Shown here piece by piece: positions 1 to 9,400 of a stretch of DNA of 64,000 nt (the stretch's first letter is position 1; each line of letters begins with the position of its first letter). Both the position numbers and the translations under genes were made by a program. This stretch comes from Solobacterium sp. (GTDB taxonomy: Bacteria; Bacillota_I; Bacilli_A; Erysipelotrichales; Erysipelotrichaceae), in the NCBI GenBank assembly GCA_017469355.1, contig JAFUGM010000023.1, forward strand, positions 1 through 64,000, written 5' to 3'. Under the pieces are notes generated by a model. It searched no databases. It was not told where the DNA came from and saw only the letters and a list, made by a program, of their open reading frames with translations.

Positions 1-747
1 AAGATGCAGTTCCGGATGAGCCTTTAAAATATATGCCACGGTTTCTTCATTTTCCGCTAAGGAAAACGTGCACGTACTGTAAAGCAGAATACCTCCCGGT
101 TTCACACAGCGAATTGCGGATTCAAGAATCTTACGCTGACGCACCGCACAGGCTTCTACTGCTTCTGGAGACCAGTCTTCTACCGCCTGGGCATCCTTGC
201 GGAACATCCCTTCCCCTGAACATGGTGCATCACAGAGCACCGCATCAAAATAGTCTTCAAATACATCTGCGATCTGATCTGGACGGTTATTGAGTATGAT
301 CGCATTCGCCACCCCATGCCGTTCCAGATTTTCTTTCAGAATGGCAGCCCGGCGTTCTACGATTTCATTTGCGACAAGCACACCTTCATGATTAAGACAT
401 TCCGCAATCTGCGTGGATTTTGATCCCGGGGCAGCACATAGATCCAGCACCTTCATTCCTGGTTGAATATCCATCGCTGTCACAGGAAAGGAAGCGCTTG
501 GCTCTTGAGAATAAACATGCCCGCACAGGTATTCCGGCAACCATCCAACCAGTACATCAGAGGGAATAATATAGCCGTTTCCCGCAAATGGATGTGGCTT
601 AGCGTCACAAAAACAAGCTGGAAGTGTATCCCGCTTTAACGTATTGATGCGAATTGCCTTAAGCGCAGTCTGTTCAAGGCAGGCTAGATAGTCCTCGACT
701 TCTGTCCCGAGCACCTGCGTCAGTTCTTCAAGAAACTCTGGTTTCAT
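1..747 (-). CDS. rsmF: RsmF-like 16S rRNA (cytosine-C5) methyltransferase, 3' part cut by window edge
   Basis: SAM-dependent RNA m5C methyltransferase of the NOL1/NOP2/Sun family. The frame is open from the ATG at 747 to base 1 (249 codons), so the C-terminus lies outside the window. Visible motifs are the SAM-binding motif I DLCAAPGSKSTQ, the motif IV active-site region CDAPCSGEGMFRK, and motif VI YSTCTFSLAENE. The GEGMFRK extension after the PCS cysteine is typical of the RsmF/YebU branch rather than RsmB. The start overlaps the ribF stop by ATGA, so the gene is the third of a truB-ribF-rsmF operon. The family is clear; the exact target nucleotide is inferred from the branch. Confidence 0.87.
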   Translation of the reverse strand, partial: MKPEFLEELTQVLGTEVEDYLACLEQTALKAIRINTLKRDTLPACFCDAKPHPFAGNGYIIPSDVLVGWLPEYLCGHVYSQEPSASFPVTAMDIQPGMKVLDLCAAPGSKSTQIAECLNHEGVLVANEIVERRAAILKENLERHGVANAIILNNRPDQIADVFEDYFDAVLCDAPCSGEGMFRKDAQAVEDWSPEAVEACAVRQRKILESAIRCVKPGGILLYSTCTFSLAENEETVAYILKAHPELHL

Positions 748-1670
748 AAGCCTAGAATACGGCGGACCTGAATCTTATCCCGTTCCAGCTGCATGATCAG
801 ATTATCCACACTGCTGAACTGCATCTCTGGCCGGATATACTGCTCAAAGATGACGGAGATCCGTTCCCCGTAAATATCTTCATGGAAGTTAAAGAGATGT
901 GCTTCCACAGAAATCGATTCTTTATAATTCATTGTCGGGTTATGGCCGACATTAACCATTGCCCCATACATCTTTCCCTTAACACTCACATGGGCGGAAT
1001 AGACACCGGTCTTTGGGAGAACATATTCCAGATTATAGGAAATATTCGCAGTAGGAACTCCCATCGCTGTTCCTTTATGTGCCCCATGTGCCACAATTCC
1101 ATCCATGGTAAAGGGATGCCCCAGCAATTGATATGCCTGATAAAAGTCTCCCTGCTTTACCGCTTCGCAGATCCGTGAACTGGAAATCTTCGCTCCTTCA
1201 AACGAAACTTCATCTACGATATCCACCGGAATTAATAACCGCGAGGTAAGTGTTTCCGCATTACCCTGGCCTCCTGCGCCATAGTGGAAGTCATACCCGC
1301 AGACCAACGCTTTCAGGTTTAATTGTCCCAATACACGAATCAGAAAGTCATCAGGAGATAGAGCTGCCATCTCTGGTGTAAAGTCCAGTACGTAAATATT
1401 ATTGATTCCCTGCTCAATCACAAGATTGTTTTTCTGCCGGGCGGTTGTCAGATGTTCGAGCTGATCGACCGGAAGATGACGAATCGTCACCCAAGGATCC
1501 GGTTCAAAGGTGATCAGAGCACTGGCACAATTCAGTTCCTTTGCCCGCTCGATTGTCTTCTGAATCAGTTTCTGATGTCCTTTATGAACCCCGTCAAAAA
1601 AACCGATACATGCGGCAACAGGTGTTTTTGGCTTATAGGTATAGTTCAAACTGATCGTATCAATTCTCAT
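744..1670 (-). CDS. ribF: Bifunctional riboflavin kinase / FAD synthetase RibF
   Basis: Makes FMN from riboflavin and ATP, then FAD from FMN, in the cytoplasm. The protein has 308 residues, the normal length. The N-terminal nucleotidyltransferase domain has the motif GFFDGVHKGHQ near residue 23 and FEPDPW near 55. The C-terminal flavokinase domain has MGVPTANISY near residue 203 followed by GVYSAHV. The start ATG at 1670 has GAGG seven bases upstream, inside the end of truB, and overlaps the truB stop by ATGA. No FMN riboswitch is seen upstream. The truB-ribF pairing is common in Firmicutes. Confidence 0.96.
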   Translation of the reverse strand: MRIDTISLNYTYKPKTPVAACIGFFDGVHKGHQKLIQKTIERAKELNCASALITFEPDPWVTIRHLPVDQLEHLTTARQKNNLVIEQGINNIYVLDFTPEMAALSPDDFLIRVLGQLNLKALVCGYDFHYGAGGQGNAETLTSRLLIPVDIVDEVSFEGAKISSSRICEAVKQGDFYQAYQLLGHPFTMDGIVAHGAHKGTAMGVPTANISYNLEYVLPKTGVYSAHVSVKGKMYGAMVNVGHNPTMNYKESISVEAHLFNFHEDIYGERISVIFEQYIRPEMQFSSVDNLIMQLERDKIQVRRILGL

Positions 1671-2506
1671 AACAGACCTCGTTTACAATGATACATTCCA
1701 TGCTCACGCCGCTCATATGCCGCAAGGATCACACCATCCTTCTGAAACAATACAACAGGTACTTCACTGTCCAGCCTTACCGTACGGCCATGAATGACGT
1801 CTTCATACTGTTTTGTTTCAATCATCGGATAACAGGGATCAATCACATCGTTAATCGTCGCAAATCTTGGATGGGCTTCAAGCTCTTCGAGCGTAACTGC
1901 ATCTTCAAGCGATACCGATTCAATGCCAGTACGCACTAACGAAGACATCACCGCAAGTTCTCCGACTACCTCCCCAAGATCATTGATCAAGGTGCGGATA
2001 TAGGTGCCGGAAGAAACTTCCGCATAAAGATGCCACTGCCCCTCTTCCATTGTAACCTGAATAGAGTCAATCACAATCGGACGCGCTTCACGTTCGATGG
2101 TCTTTCCCTGCCGAGCCAGTTCATACAGTTTCTTCCCATTGACCTTTAACGCTGAATACATCGGAGGAATCTGTGTTCCTTGCCCAAGGAAGGATTCCGC
2201 CACCTGCTGCAGTTCTTCCACCGTATGATTATCCGGTGTTTTCTTATTGATCACATTGCCCCAGATATCCCCAGTATCGGTCATAGAACCGAACTGGAAT
2301 GTCGCATGGTAGCGCTTGTGGTTACTAATACAATAAGGAAGAAACTTCGTATATTTGCCAAGCAGAACGATCATAAGACCGGACGCATTGGGATCCAATG
2401 TTCCGTTATGACCGGTCTTTTTCTCATGTAATATTCTCCGGCAGCGGTTCACCGCATCAAAGCTTGTGATGCCCTCCGGCTTGTTCAGAAGTATTACGCC
2501 ATCCAT
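1667..2506 (-). CDS. truB: tRNA pseudouridine(55) synthase TruB
   Basis: Converts U55 of the tRNA T loop to pseudouridine. The start is placed at 2506 (279 aa), giving the family N-terminus MDGVILLNKPEGITSFD. The longer frame from 2575 adds 23 residues that do not look like TruB. Catalytic motif GHNGTLDPNASGLM holds the Asp nucleophile near residue 42, and YELARQGKTIEREAR follows. A TATAAT box at 2517-2522 lies only 10 nt before this ATG, with AGGA between, which also supports the short form. First gene of the truB-ribF-rsmF unit. Confidence 0.93.
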   Translation of the reverse strand: MDGVILLNKPEGITSFDAVNRCRRILHEKKTGHNGTLDPNASGLMIVLLGKYTKFLPYCISNHKRYHATFQFGSMTDTGDIWGNVINKKTPDNHTVEELQQVAESFLGQGTQIPPMYSALKVNGKKLYELARQGKTIEREARPIVIDSIQVTMEEGQWHLYAEVSSGTYIRTLINDLGEVVGELAVMSSLVRTGIESVSLEDAVTLEELEAHPRFATINDVIDPCYPMIETKQYEDVIHGRTVRLDSEVPVVLFQKDGVILAAYERREHGMYHCKRGLL

Positions 2507-2516
2507 ACCGTCCTGT

Positions 2517-2522
2517 ATTATA
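2517..2522 (-). promoter_or_regulatory. TATAAT -10 box 10 nt before truB start
   Basis: A perfect TATAAT read leftward with 10 nt to the preferred truB ATG. A transcript from it would have a leader of about 3-4 nt. No convincing -35 box is seen. It is one of a set of similarly placed boxes in this window. Confidence 0.45.
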
Positions 2523-2593
2523 TCAAGTTCTTCCACGCTTCTGACTCCAGCAAAATGAAAATGTAGTTCTTTCATTTTCAGGAAATATTTTCA

Positions 2594-2621
2594 TTGACAA
2601 GAAGATCAAAGGGGCTAAAAT
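2594..2621 (+). promoter_or_regulatory. Sigma-A promoter of the lysine-riboswitch transporter operon
   Basis: TTGACA at 2594-2599, a 16-bp spacer, then TAAAAT at 2616-2621. Transcription should begin near 2628, about 15 nt before the riboswitch P1 stem. It is placed correctly to drive the riboswitch and the three ABC genes. Confidence 0.85.
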
Positions 2622-2642
2622 CGTACTTGTAAACAAAAACAC

Positions 2643-2802
2643 ATAGAGGTAGCGGCGCAGATGAGTACTCCGTGGAGCTGGCAGGCAACGAAGCGGACAG
2701 GAAAGGCAATCGCCGCCGAACAGATGAAAACGGCAGTTTAAGTCTGTGGGGATGCGGAAAACATTCGTATCACTCCTTCACAACGGTGAAGTGGCGCTAT
2801 TG
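2643..2802 (+). ncRNA. Lysine riboswitch (L box)
   Basis: The leader matches the L-box core. It starts with ATAGAGGTAGC, continues with the conserved block around 2700-2722 (GGAAAGGCAATCGCCGCCGAA), and closes near 2791-2800 with GTGGCGCTAT, whose CTAT pairs with the ATAG at 2643-2646 to form P1. It lies between a consensus promoter and a terminator hairpin, in front of an amino-acid ABC transporter. The 3' P1 strand GCTATTGC can instead pair with GCGATAGC at 2825-2832 inside the terminator, giving an antiterminator. This predicts expression when lysine is low and termination when lysine binds. Pairing was read by eye, not computed. Confidence 0.9.
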
Positions 2803-2815
2803 CTTATGGGAAAAC

Positions 2816-2843
2816 AGGCCGTACGCGATAGCTTACGGTTTTT
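2816..2843 (+). terminator. Riboswitch-controlled intrinsic terminator
   Basis: CCGTA (2819-2823) pairs with TACGG (2834-2838), extended by G-U and A-U pairs with AGG upstream, followed by a T run at 2839-2843. It lies between the L box and the first ABC gene, where the expression platform of a repressing lysine riboswitch belongs. Confidence 0.82.
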
Positions 2844-2874
2844 GTTTCATCTCATAAGAATGGAGGAAAAAGCT

Positions 2875-3729
2875 ATGAGAAGAATTCAATTTACTGCAGC
2901 TCTCTTATCCGCCGTACTGTTAACCGCATGCGGCAGTTCCGCAGGAACCGAAAGCACAACCGCTTCCTCGGCTTCGTCGAACGAGACCTTCCGGGTAGGA
3001 ATGGAATGCAACTACGCACCGTTCAACTGGACAACCACAACCGCAACCGACACCGCACAGCCTTTAACCAGTGCAGATTATTGCGATGGTTATGATGTCG
3101 TCATCGCCACAAAAATCGCCGAAGCGATTGGACGTGATGTTCAGGTTGTAAAGACCGACTGGGACGCATTGATCATCGATCTGCAGAGCGGAAGCCTGGA
3201 TGCGATTATCGCTGGTATGACTGATACTCCAGAACGTTCCGAACAGGTCAACTTCACCACTCCTTACTATGTATCTCCGGAAGTTGTCATCGTACGTGCT
3301 GACAGCGAACTGGCATCCATTACCGATATTCAGGAACTCTCTGGTTATCAGGTACAGGGTCAGATGGGAACGCTCTACGATACCATCATCGATGATATCG
3401 ACGGCGTCATTCATGTTGCTGCAGCGACGGACTTCCCTGCCGCAATCAACGCACTCCAGCATGGGGATGTCGATGCAGTTACTTCCGAACTTCCGGTAGC
3501 GATTGGTGTCACTGCCGCAAATCCGGATCTTGCGTATGTACAGTTTGAAGAAGGTCATGGATTCACCAGTGCCGGCGATGAAGGCGGTGTTACCGTCAGT
3601 ATCGCAATTGCCAAGGGCAATGAAGATCTTCTGAATGAAGTTCAGACAGCACTTGACGCAATTTCTGAAGAAGAACGTCAGGAAATCATGGAAGCTGCCG
3701 TCATTCGTCAGCCTGCTTCCGAGGAGTAA
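2875..3729 (+). CDS. Amino-acid (probably lysine) ABC transporter substrate-binding lipoprotein
   Basis: Extracytoplasmic solute receptor of the polar amino-acid family (SBP_bac_3). The start at 2875 (284 aa) gives MRRIQFTAALLSAVLLTACGS, a lipoprotein signal with lipobox LTAC, so the mature protein starts at Cys18. GGAGG lies eight bases upstream of the ATG. Longer frames from 2746 would read through the terminator and are rejected. Family features are FRVGMECNYAPFNW, DGYDVVIATKIAEAIGRDV, and SLDAIIAGMTDTPERSEQVNFTTPYY. Lysine specificity is inferred from the riboswitch, not from the binding pocket. Confidence 0.92.
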   Translation: MRRIQFTAALLSAVLLTACGSSAGTESTTASSASSNETFRVGMECNYAPFNWTTTTATDTAQPLTSADYCDGYDVVIATKIAEAIGRDVQVVKTDWDALIIDLQSGSLDAIIAGMTDTPERSEQVNFTTPYYVSPEVVIVRADSELASITDIQELSGYQVQGQMGTLYDTIIDDIDGVIHVAAATDFPAAINALQHGDVDAVTSELPVAIGVTAANPDLAYVQFEEGHGFTSAGDEGGVTVSIAIAKGNEDLLNEVQTALDAISEEERQEIMEAAVIRQPASEE

Positions 3730-3732
3730 TTC

Positions 3733-4503
3733 ATGGGGGATTCCCTGTTCGCTCAGATTATCGACATACTGAACCGTTACTGGCCCAGCATGGCACTCGG
3801 TGTCCGCAATACGCTCATCATTTCCCTTTCCGGGACATTGATTGGCTTAGTGATCGGACTGATTGTCGGTGGGATTCGGGCAATCCGTCTGGATTACACC
3901 GCATCCTCCGCTGCCCGTTTCGGCAAGAAACTGCTGGATATTCTCGGAAAAGTCTATATTGATGTATTCCGGGGAACGCCGATGATGGTTCAGGCGGTAT
4001 TCCTATACTATGCATTGCTCAATGTTGTGCATTGGGATAAGATGACCGCCGCAATCTTTGTCATTTCCGTCAATACCGGCGCCTATATGGCAGAGATCAT
4101 ACGTTCTGGTATTCAGGCCGTAGATATTGGTCAGACAGAAGCTGCCCGCTCACTTGGTATGAGCAATATTCAAACCATGATGAACGTCGTACTTCCCCAG
4201 GCAGTGAAGAATGCCTTCCCTGCGATTGGTAATGAATTCATCGTTAATATCAAAGACTCTTCCGTCCTGATGATCATCTCCATTGCGGATCTGATGTTTC
4301 AGGCAAAGTCCATTGCCGGAAGCACGTTCCAGTTTACGGCAACCTATGGAATTACCGCGGCAATCTACTTCATTCTTACCAGTATCGCTTCTCTGATTCT
4401 CAATACAATTGAAAAGCGTATGAACAATAAGACTGTCAGCCTTCCCCAGTCGGATACTGATCCAAACAATATGAAGCTGGCATCCGAAGGAAAGGAGAAC
4501 TGA
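3733..4503 (+). CDS. Polar amino-acid ABC transporter permease
   Basis: Membrane channel subunit of the HisM/ArtQ-type family, 256 aa. It has several hydrophobic helices (first about residues 20-48, last about 205-225). The ATPase-docking EAA loop reads [22 protein letters not shown] near residue 135, followed by [14 protein letters not shown]. It starts 3 bp after the receptor gene and ends 1 bp before the ATPase ATG, so all three are one operon under the lysine riboswitch. A homodimer is likely because only one permease gene is present. Confidence 0.92.
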   Translation: MGDSLFAQIIDILNRYWPSMALGVRNTLIISLSGTLIGLVIGLIVGGIRAIRLDYTASSAARFGKKLLDILGKVYIDVFRGTPMMVQAVFLYYALLNVVHWDKMTAAIFVISVNTGAYMAEIIRSGIQAVDIGQTEAARSLGMSNIQTMMNVVLPQAVKNAFPAIGNEFIVNIKDSSVLMIISIADLMFQAKSIAGSTFQFTATYGITAAIYFILTSIASLILNTIEKRMNNKTVSLPQSDTDPNNMKLASEGKEN

Positions 4504-4504
4504 A

Positions 4505-5242
4505 ATGAGTGAGTCGGTTGTAACCATTCGTGATCTCAGAAAGAGTTTCGGTTCTCTTCAGGTACTCAAAGGGGTAGACTTTGATGTTCATGAGTCTGAA
4601 GTGGTATGTCTGATCGGATCATCCGGTTCCGGAAAATCCACCCTGCTTCGCTGTATCAATCTTCTGGAAAAGCCGGATGGTGGTTCCATCACCGTCTTTG
4701 GGACGGATATTCTGACCGTATCCAACGTAGATAAATACCGGGCAAATGTTGGCATGTGCTTCCAGCAGTTCAACCTGTTCTCCAACATGAGTGTTCTTAA
4801 AAACTGCATGATCGCTCAGGAAAAGGTTCTGCATCGCTCCGCAAAGGAAGCCGAGCAGAAAGCAATGTACTACCTCAAGAAGGTCGGAATGGAATCCTTC
4901 GCCCATGCGGATCCCTCAAGGATCAGTGGCGGACAGAAACAGCGTGTTGCGATTGCTCGCTCCCTCTGTATGGAGCCGAAGCTGATGCTGTTTGATGAAC
5001 CGACTTCTGCCCTGGATCCGGAAATGGTCAAGGAAGTACTGGAAGTCATGAAGCAGCTTGCGGAAGAAGGCTTAACCATGATCGTCGTTACTCATGAAAT
5101 GGGATTTGCCTCACAGGTAGCGGATCGGGTTGTCTTCATGGATAAAGGTGTCATAGAGGAAGAAGGTACACCCGAAGAAATCTTCTCTCACCCTAAGAGC
5201 GATCGAACCAGGGAATTCCTGTCACACTTCATTAACAGCTGA
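4505..5242 (+). CDS. Polar amino-acid ABC transporter ATP-binding protein
   Basis: ATPase subunit that powers the importer, 245 aa. Walker A is GSSGSGKST near residue 38, the Q-loop is CFQQFNLF near 84, the ABC signature [14 protein letters not shown] is near 140, Walker B is [14 protein letters not shown] near 160, and the H-loop is VVTHEMGFA. It is most like GlnQ/HisP/ArtP proteins. Shine-Dalgarno AAAGGAG precedes the ATG. It is the last gene of the riboswitch operon and is followed by a terminator at 5264-5296. Confidence 0.95.
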   Translation: MSESVVTIRDLRKSFGSLQVLKGVDFDVHESEVVCLIGSSGSGKSTLLRCINLLEKPDGGSITVFGTDILTVSNVDKYRANVGMCFQQFNLFSNMSVLKNCMIAQEKVLHRSAKEAEQKAMYYLKKVGMESFAHADPSRISGGQKQRVAIARSLCMEPKLMLFDEPTSALDPEMVKEVLEVMKQLAEEGLTMIVVTHEMGFASQVADRVVFMDKGVIEEEGTPEEIFSHPKSDRTREFLSHFINS

Positions 5243-5263
5243 ATCACCTTCAAAACCCAACAT

Positions 5264-5296
5264 AAGCCATGTGAGAAGCAGTCTTACATGGCTTTT
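5264..5296 (+). terminator. Intrinsic terminator after the ABC operon
   Basis: AGCCATGT (5265-5272) pairs perfectly with ACATGGCT (5286-5293) around a 13-nt loop, followed by TTTTCTT. It ends the ABC operon before the radical SAM gene. Confidence 0.85.
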
Positions 5297-5315
5297 CTTC
5301 TGGAGAACGTAAACG

Positions 5316-6230
5316 ATGGTCTCTTTTATTTATGACAGGTTCATATCTTATTCGTCATACAATAAGGCTATGAAACTGAAGCGGATTTACATCGAGATTA
5401 CCAATGTATGTGATCTTTCCTGTTCCTTCTGTAAGAAGAATCAGCGTTCGCCAGAGTTCATGTCATTAGACTTTTTTGAAGAGGTTCTGAAACAGGCCGT
5501 TTCCTATACCCCTTATATCTACCTTCATGTTCAGGGAGAACCTCTGCTTCATCCAGAGATTCACAAAATTCTGGATTACTGTTTAACCTATGGCGCAAAG
5601 GTCACGCTGGTTACCAATGGTACTTTCCTTGCACCGCAATTGATTACGCATCCTTCCCTATACAAGGTATCGGTTTCCCTTCAATCCATGGATTCCCGAT
5701 CTCCTGATTCCATTGATTCCTATTTATCCAGAATCCTGGAAACCGCAGAAACCGCATCGCGACAGAGTTCCCCTTTTATCGAACTGCGGCTATGGCGCAA
5801 TGATCTGCGCAATACCTCCGTTGGAAAGAAACTGATGAAGGAACTGGAACAGCGCTATGACATCCAGGAAACGGTACGTAAAGGCAGTATCCACCTGCTT
5901 CCTCACGTCTTCATGAGTTTTGATAATGAATTTGAATGGCCCGCATTACATGAAGTGCGTTCTACGCAAGGCACGTGTCTAGGAGGACGGAATCAGCTGG
6001 CTGTTCTTTCGAATGGGATGGTTGTCCCCTGTTGTCTTGACGCAGATGGGCTCATACCCCTTGGCAATCTTCATGAATCTGAGCTTTCCTACATTCTTGA
6101 GTCAGATCGTTATCAAAAGCTGATTCATGGATTTCAAACCAATCGCATCGAAGAACCGCTATGCCAATCCTGTACCTACCGTTATCGGTTCGATTCCTCA
6201 GACCACCATGATACAGATCCCCTCCCATAG
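5316..6230 (+). CDS. Radical SAM / SPASM-domain protein of unknown substrate
   Basis: 304 residues. The radical SAM [4Fe-4S] motif CDLSCSFC (CxxxCxxC) is near residue 32, followed by a TIM-barrel-like segment (VQGEPLLHPEIHK, VTLVTNGT). The C-terminus has a SPASM-like Cys set: CLGG near 240, VVPCCLD near 257, and CQSC near 290. The start at 5316 has GGAG ten bases upstream; an internal ATG at 5370, just before the Fe-S motif, is the alternative. The frame is convergent with the EsaB-like gene and overlaps it by 33 bp. SPASM proteins modify peptides or act as enzyme-maturing factors, but no precursor peptide is seen next to it. The substrate cannot be named. Confidence 0.82.
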   Translation: MVSFIYDRFISYSSYNKAMKLKRIYIEITNVCDLSCSFCKKNQRSPEFMSLDFFEEVLKQAVSYTPYIYLHVQGEPLLHPEIHKILDYCLTYGAKVTLVTNGTFLAPQLITHPSLYKVSVSLQSMDSRSPDSIDSYLSRILETAETASRQSSPFIELRLWRNDLRNTSVGKKLMKELEQRYDIQETVRKGSIHLLPHVFMSFDNEFEWPALHEVRSTQGTCLGGRNQLAVLSNGMVVPCCLDADGLIPLGNLHESELSYILESDRYQKLIHGFQTNRIEEPLCQSCTYRYRFDSSDHHDTDPLP

Positions 6231-6458
6231 ATTCTGACGCAGTAATGTAACACTGCGGTCCAGTTCCTGACCACGTTGTTGTTCAAAGAAATGGGAAGAT
6301 TCGTGGATCACATACATTCCGCCAAATTCCTGTTGAAAGAGTTCATTCAGCCATGGAATCAGATCCATGAAGGATACGGTTAAAGGTATCTCACATTCAA
6401 ATCGTTTCTGAATGGCCGGAAAGTTCAGCCATAGTCGCAGTGTTGTTCGTTGGTTCAT
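6198..6458 (-). CDS. YukD/EsaB-like ubiquitin-fold protein of the type VII locus
   Basis: 86 residues, close to the roughly 80 aa of YukD/EsaB. The layout fits a beta-grasp fold: a first strand TLRLWLNFP, a second strand CEIPLTVSFMDLIPWLNELFQQ leading into a helix, and a C-terminal strand pattern with LDRSVTLLRQN and GICIMVV. In known type VIIb systems EsaB is a cytoplasmic regulator or accessory factor. The ATG at 6458 has AAGGAGG upstream, inside the end of the EssC gene, and the reading frames overlap by 62 bp. It is the last gene of the cluster and converges on the radical SAM gene. Assignment rests on size, fold pattern and position. Confidence 0.68.
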   Translation of the reverse strand: MNQRTTLRLWLNFPAIQKRFECEIPLTVSFMDLIPWLNELFQQEFGGMYVIHESSHFFEQQRGQELDRSVTLLRQNLWEGICIMVV

Positions 6459-9400
6459 ACAGTTGGATCCTCCTTGCGTGATGTTGTTGGAACAGGATAC
6501 CCTGATTTGGTTTCAGCGTTCGGTAGTTCGAAACATAGCGATACTGATTCTGATAGCCGCTGCCAATGAACAGATACGGAATGGAATCCGACACATACCC
6601 ATGTCGATGAAAGGAAGCTTCATCAAGGAATAGAATCGGCTTTATATCTTCAGATGTATTTATCTCTTCTTCCTTGACTGGATGAAGCCCTGCCTGCTTC
6701 ATCGCTTCATAGAAACCCTGACGTTCCTGGGGCAGTTCACTGATGACAAATAAGTTTGAATCTTCTGGGAGATCCACCCATTCAAAGGTTTCCGTATCCA
6801 TGCCAAGGGGAATTCCGTTTCCTGAATATGCAGTTACTTCAAGATGTTCTGGAATCCTTGGAATCGTATAGGGAGTCCTGTATTGAAACCGCTCGTCCGC
6901 CTCATTCATCACCCCAATAAGCTCCGCTTCTTGAATCAACTGATACCGCATCGCGAGAAGATGATTTTCATGCGCCACATAGGCGGTATTCTTCGTGTTA
7001 GAACCGGCATGTACGGGAAGCTCAAAGATTGCGGAACGCTCCTCCAAGGAGGTACTGTTTAAGGCAATTCTTACTGAAATCATGGATCGATCCCGATACG
7101 CAAGTACAGAAGATACCGAAGAAAGAAGAATTAAACGCAGATTCCATTTTTCACTATGCAGGATACAGCGATGGATCAACTCCCGCATGGATTCCTCTGC
7201 CTCAAACAGTGAACTGAGATCGGTTATGACCAGCGTCTTAAGTGTGTACGAAGAAGATTGGAGATGTTGAAACAGAACGTTGATCGACGCCTCTTCTTCA
7301 CTATGAACAACTCCACCTACCGCATGACATTTCTCCATAGCCCCGTTTAGAAGATGCAGGTCATCAATCACAAAGAGTTCTTCGCCCTTTGATGCATTAC
7401 GAATCAATTCATACATCAGCACCTGAACAAAGGATGCCTTCTCTTCCCGGTTCATGCCATATATTGCAAGCAAGCGATCGGCAATCACATACGGACGCAC
7501 GTCGGTATGATAGTAATCATCAAGCAGCCCAAGGCGCAGACCATCACCTTCGTTCAGTTCATCGATCCCAATCGTTTCCGGAATCGTCTTCCATAAGTGA
7601 TGTGGCACATCTTTAGATACTGCTTCCGCAAGAATCCTACGGATCAGTTCTTCCGCTTCCGTTAAAGATGCACTTTTATGCATGGTTATGGTACGGGTAC
7701 GATGTCCCATCGCATCCAGAATGGAAAGATCATTTCGCTGGCCATCACTTGGGGCGCCAGTAAATCCAGCCTGAAATCTTGTCAGTATACCATCACAAAG
7801 CAGATACCCTTCCCCTGGCCGCCGAATGAATGAAGCATCGGGACAATGCAATACCTCCTTACTGTCCTGTGCCTCCTGAACTTTCAGGCAGAGCTTGAAT
7901 CGGGTATTGGACCAGATCTGATCATCCACGATTCCTCCGGGTTTCTGTGTAGAGAGAATCAGATGAATGCCAAGGCTTCGGCCAATACGGGCAATACTGA
8001 TCAGATCCTTCATAAACTCCGGGTATTCCCGTTTCAGCTCCGCAAACTCGTCCACAAGGATAAGTAAGGATGGAAGATATTCCAATCCATAGGATTCTTT
8101 CCATAACGACTGATATTGCGAAAGATCAGAAACTGAAGTTCCACAGGATAAGCCAAGTTCATGAAACAGTTCCTGCCGGCGCAGACATTCATTGTGAAAG
8201 GAAACCAGGGTTCGATCGATATCGGAGGCGTCAAGGTTCGTTACAACACCTGCACAATGCGAAATGGAATAGGAATGGTTGGAAAACAGTGATGCGGCTC
8301 CACCGCCTTTAAAATCAATCATGACAAACTGGAATTCCCTTGGACTGTAGTTAACGCATAATCCAAGCAGAATCGTACGTATCAATTCGCTCTTCCCGCT
8401 CCCGGTCATTCCCGCAATTAATCCATGCGGGCCATTTCCTGCTTCATGGAGATCAAGATGAATCACTTCCCCATCTGAACCTATACCGATCGGTACAGAA
8501 AGTGAACTTCTGCCGGTATGAGTTTCCCAGGCATCTCGAATCGAAAACCCATGACAGGAATAAAGACCATATAGCATCGAAAAAGATGGGCTCTGTTCGT
8601 TATAAACAGTTGCTTGCGAACATATTCTAACGGTAAGCGCTTCAAGTTCTTCTTTCCAGTTGCGTTCCCCGCTTTCAAACGTTACCCGAAGCGGACCGAT
8701 GTCCGTTCCTTCAACCATTCCTTTTGTAAGGTCAATTCGTAACTCACTGTTGGATGGAACAATTCCGCGGTCACTGAAACTCACCACATGGGAACCACCC
8801 GCATCGAAAAAGGAAAGCAGTTCCAGCTTCTGTGCCAATACAACGACCTCTTCTTCCATTTCATTCAGCTGGCGTTGTATCTCGTTGACTTCACTTTGAT
8901 TGGAACAGATCATCCGGATCCCATAACTTCCATAACAATGCGGAATCTCCCGGAAGAAAGGATGTCGTTCAATAAATGCAGGATCTGCCAACAGAATCAG
9001 ATGAAGTACATTGCTGGAATAATAAAACAGCAGCTGATACAGCAGATAATAAAGCATGGAAATACATTGTTCATCATAGAGAATCGAGCAATGATGAACA
9101 TCTTTCAATGACAATACTAACGGTGCAGAGATGGTACGATATGGCGACAGTTGAGATTCAATGAGCTCAGATAATGGATCCATCGCATTACAGCGAAAGG
9201 TCTGTTCCACCTCTAACATAAATGGTTGCTCGGCGAAGCCTGCCCGTATGAAAAGAAAATCTTTCTGAAACGGCTGTCCCCGACCAAAGTTATCTTCCTC
9301 AGGAATGGTTGGATAATTGTCTTCGAGCCATTGCCTTAAATGTGACTGATAATTCTGAATCTGCCCTTTTACTTCTTCAAGATAGGATAGATACGAAGTA

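Noticed and set aside
33..293. Plus-strand open frame of 86 codons
   Set aside because: Antisense to the RsmF-like gene, which has clear SAM and catalytic motifs on the minus strand.
1671..1690. FMN riboswitch before ribF
   Set aside because: ribF overlaps truB, leaving no leader; no RFN element motif is present.
2746..2874. Upstream extension of the ABC receptor gene
   Set aside because: It would begin inside the lysine riboswitch and read through the terminator; the ATG at 2875 has a proper Shine-Dalgarno and signal peptide.
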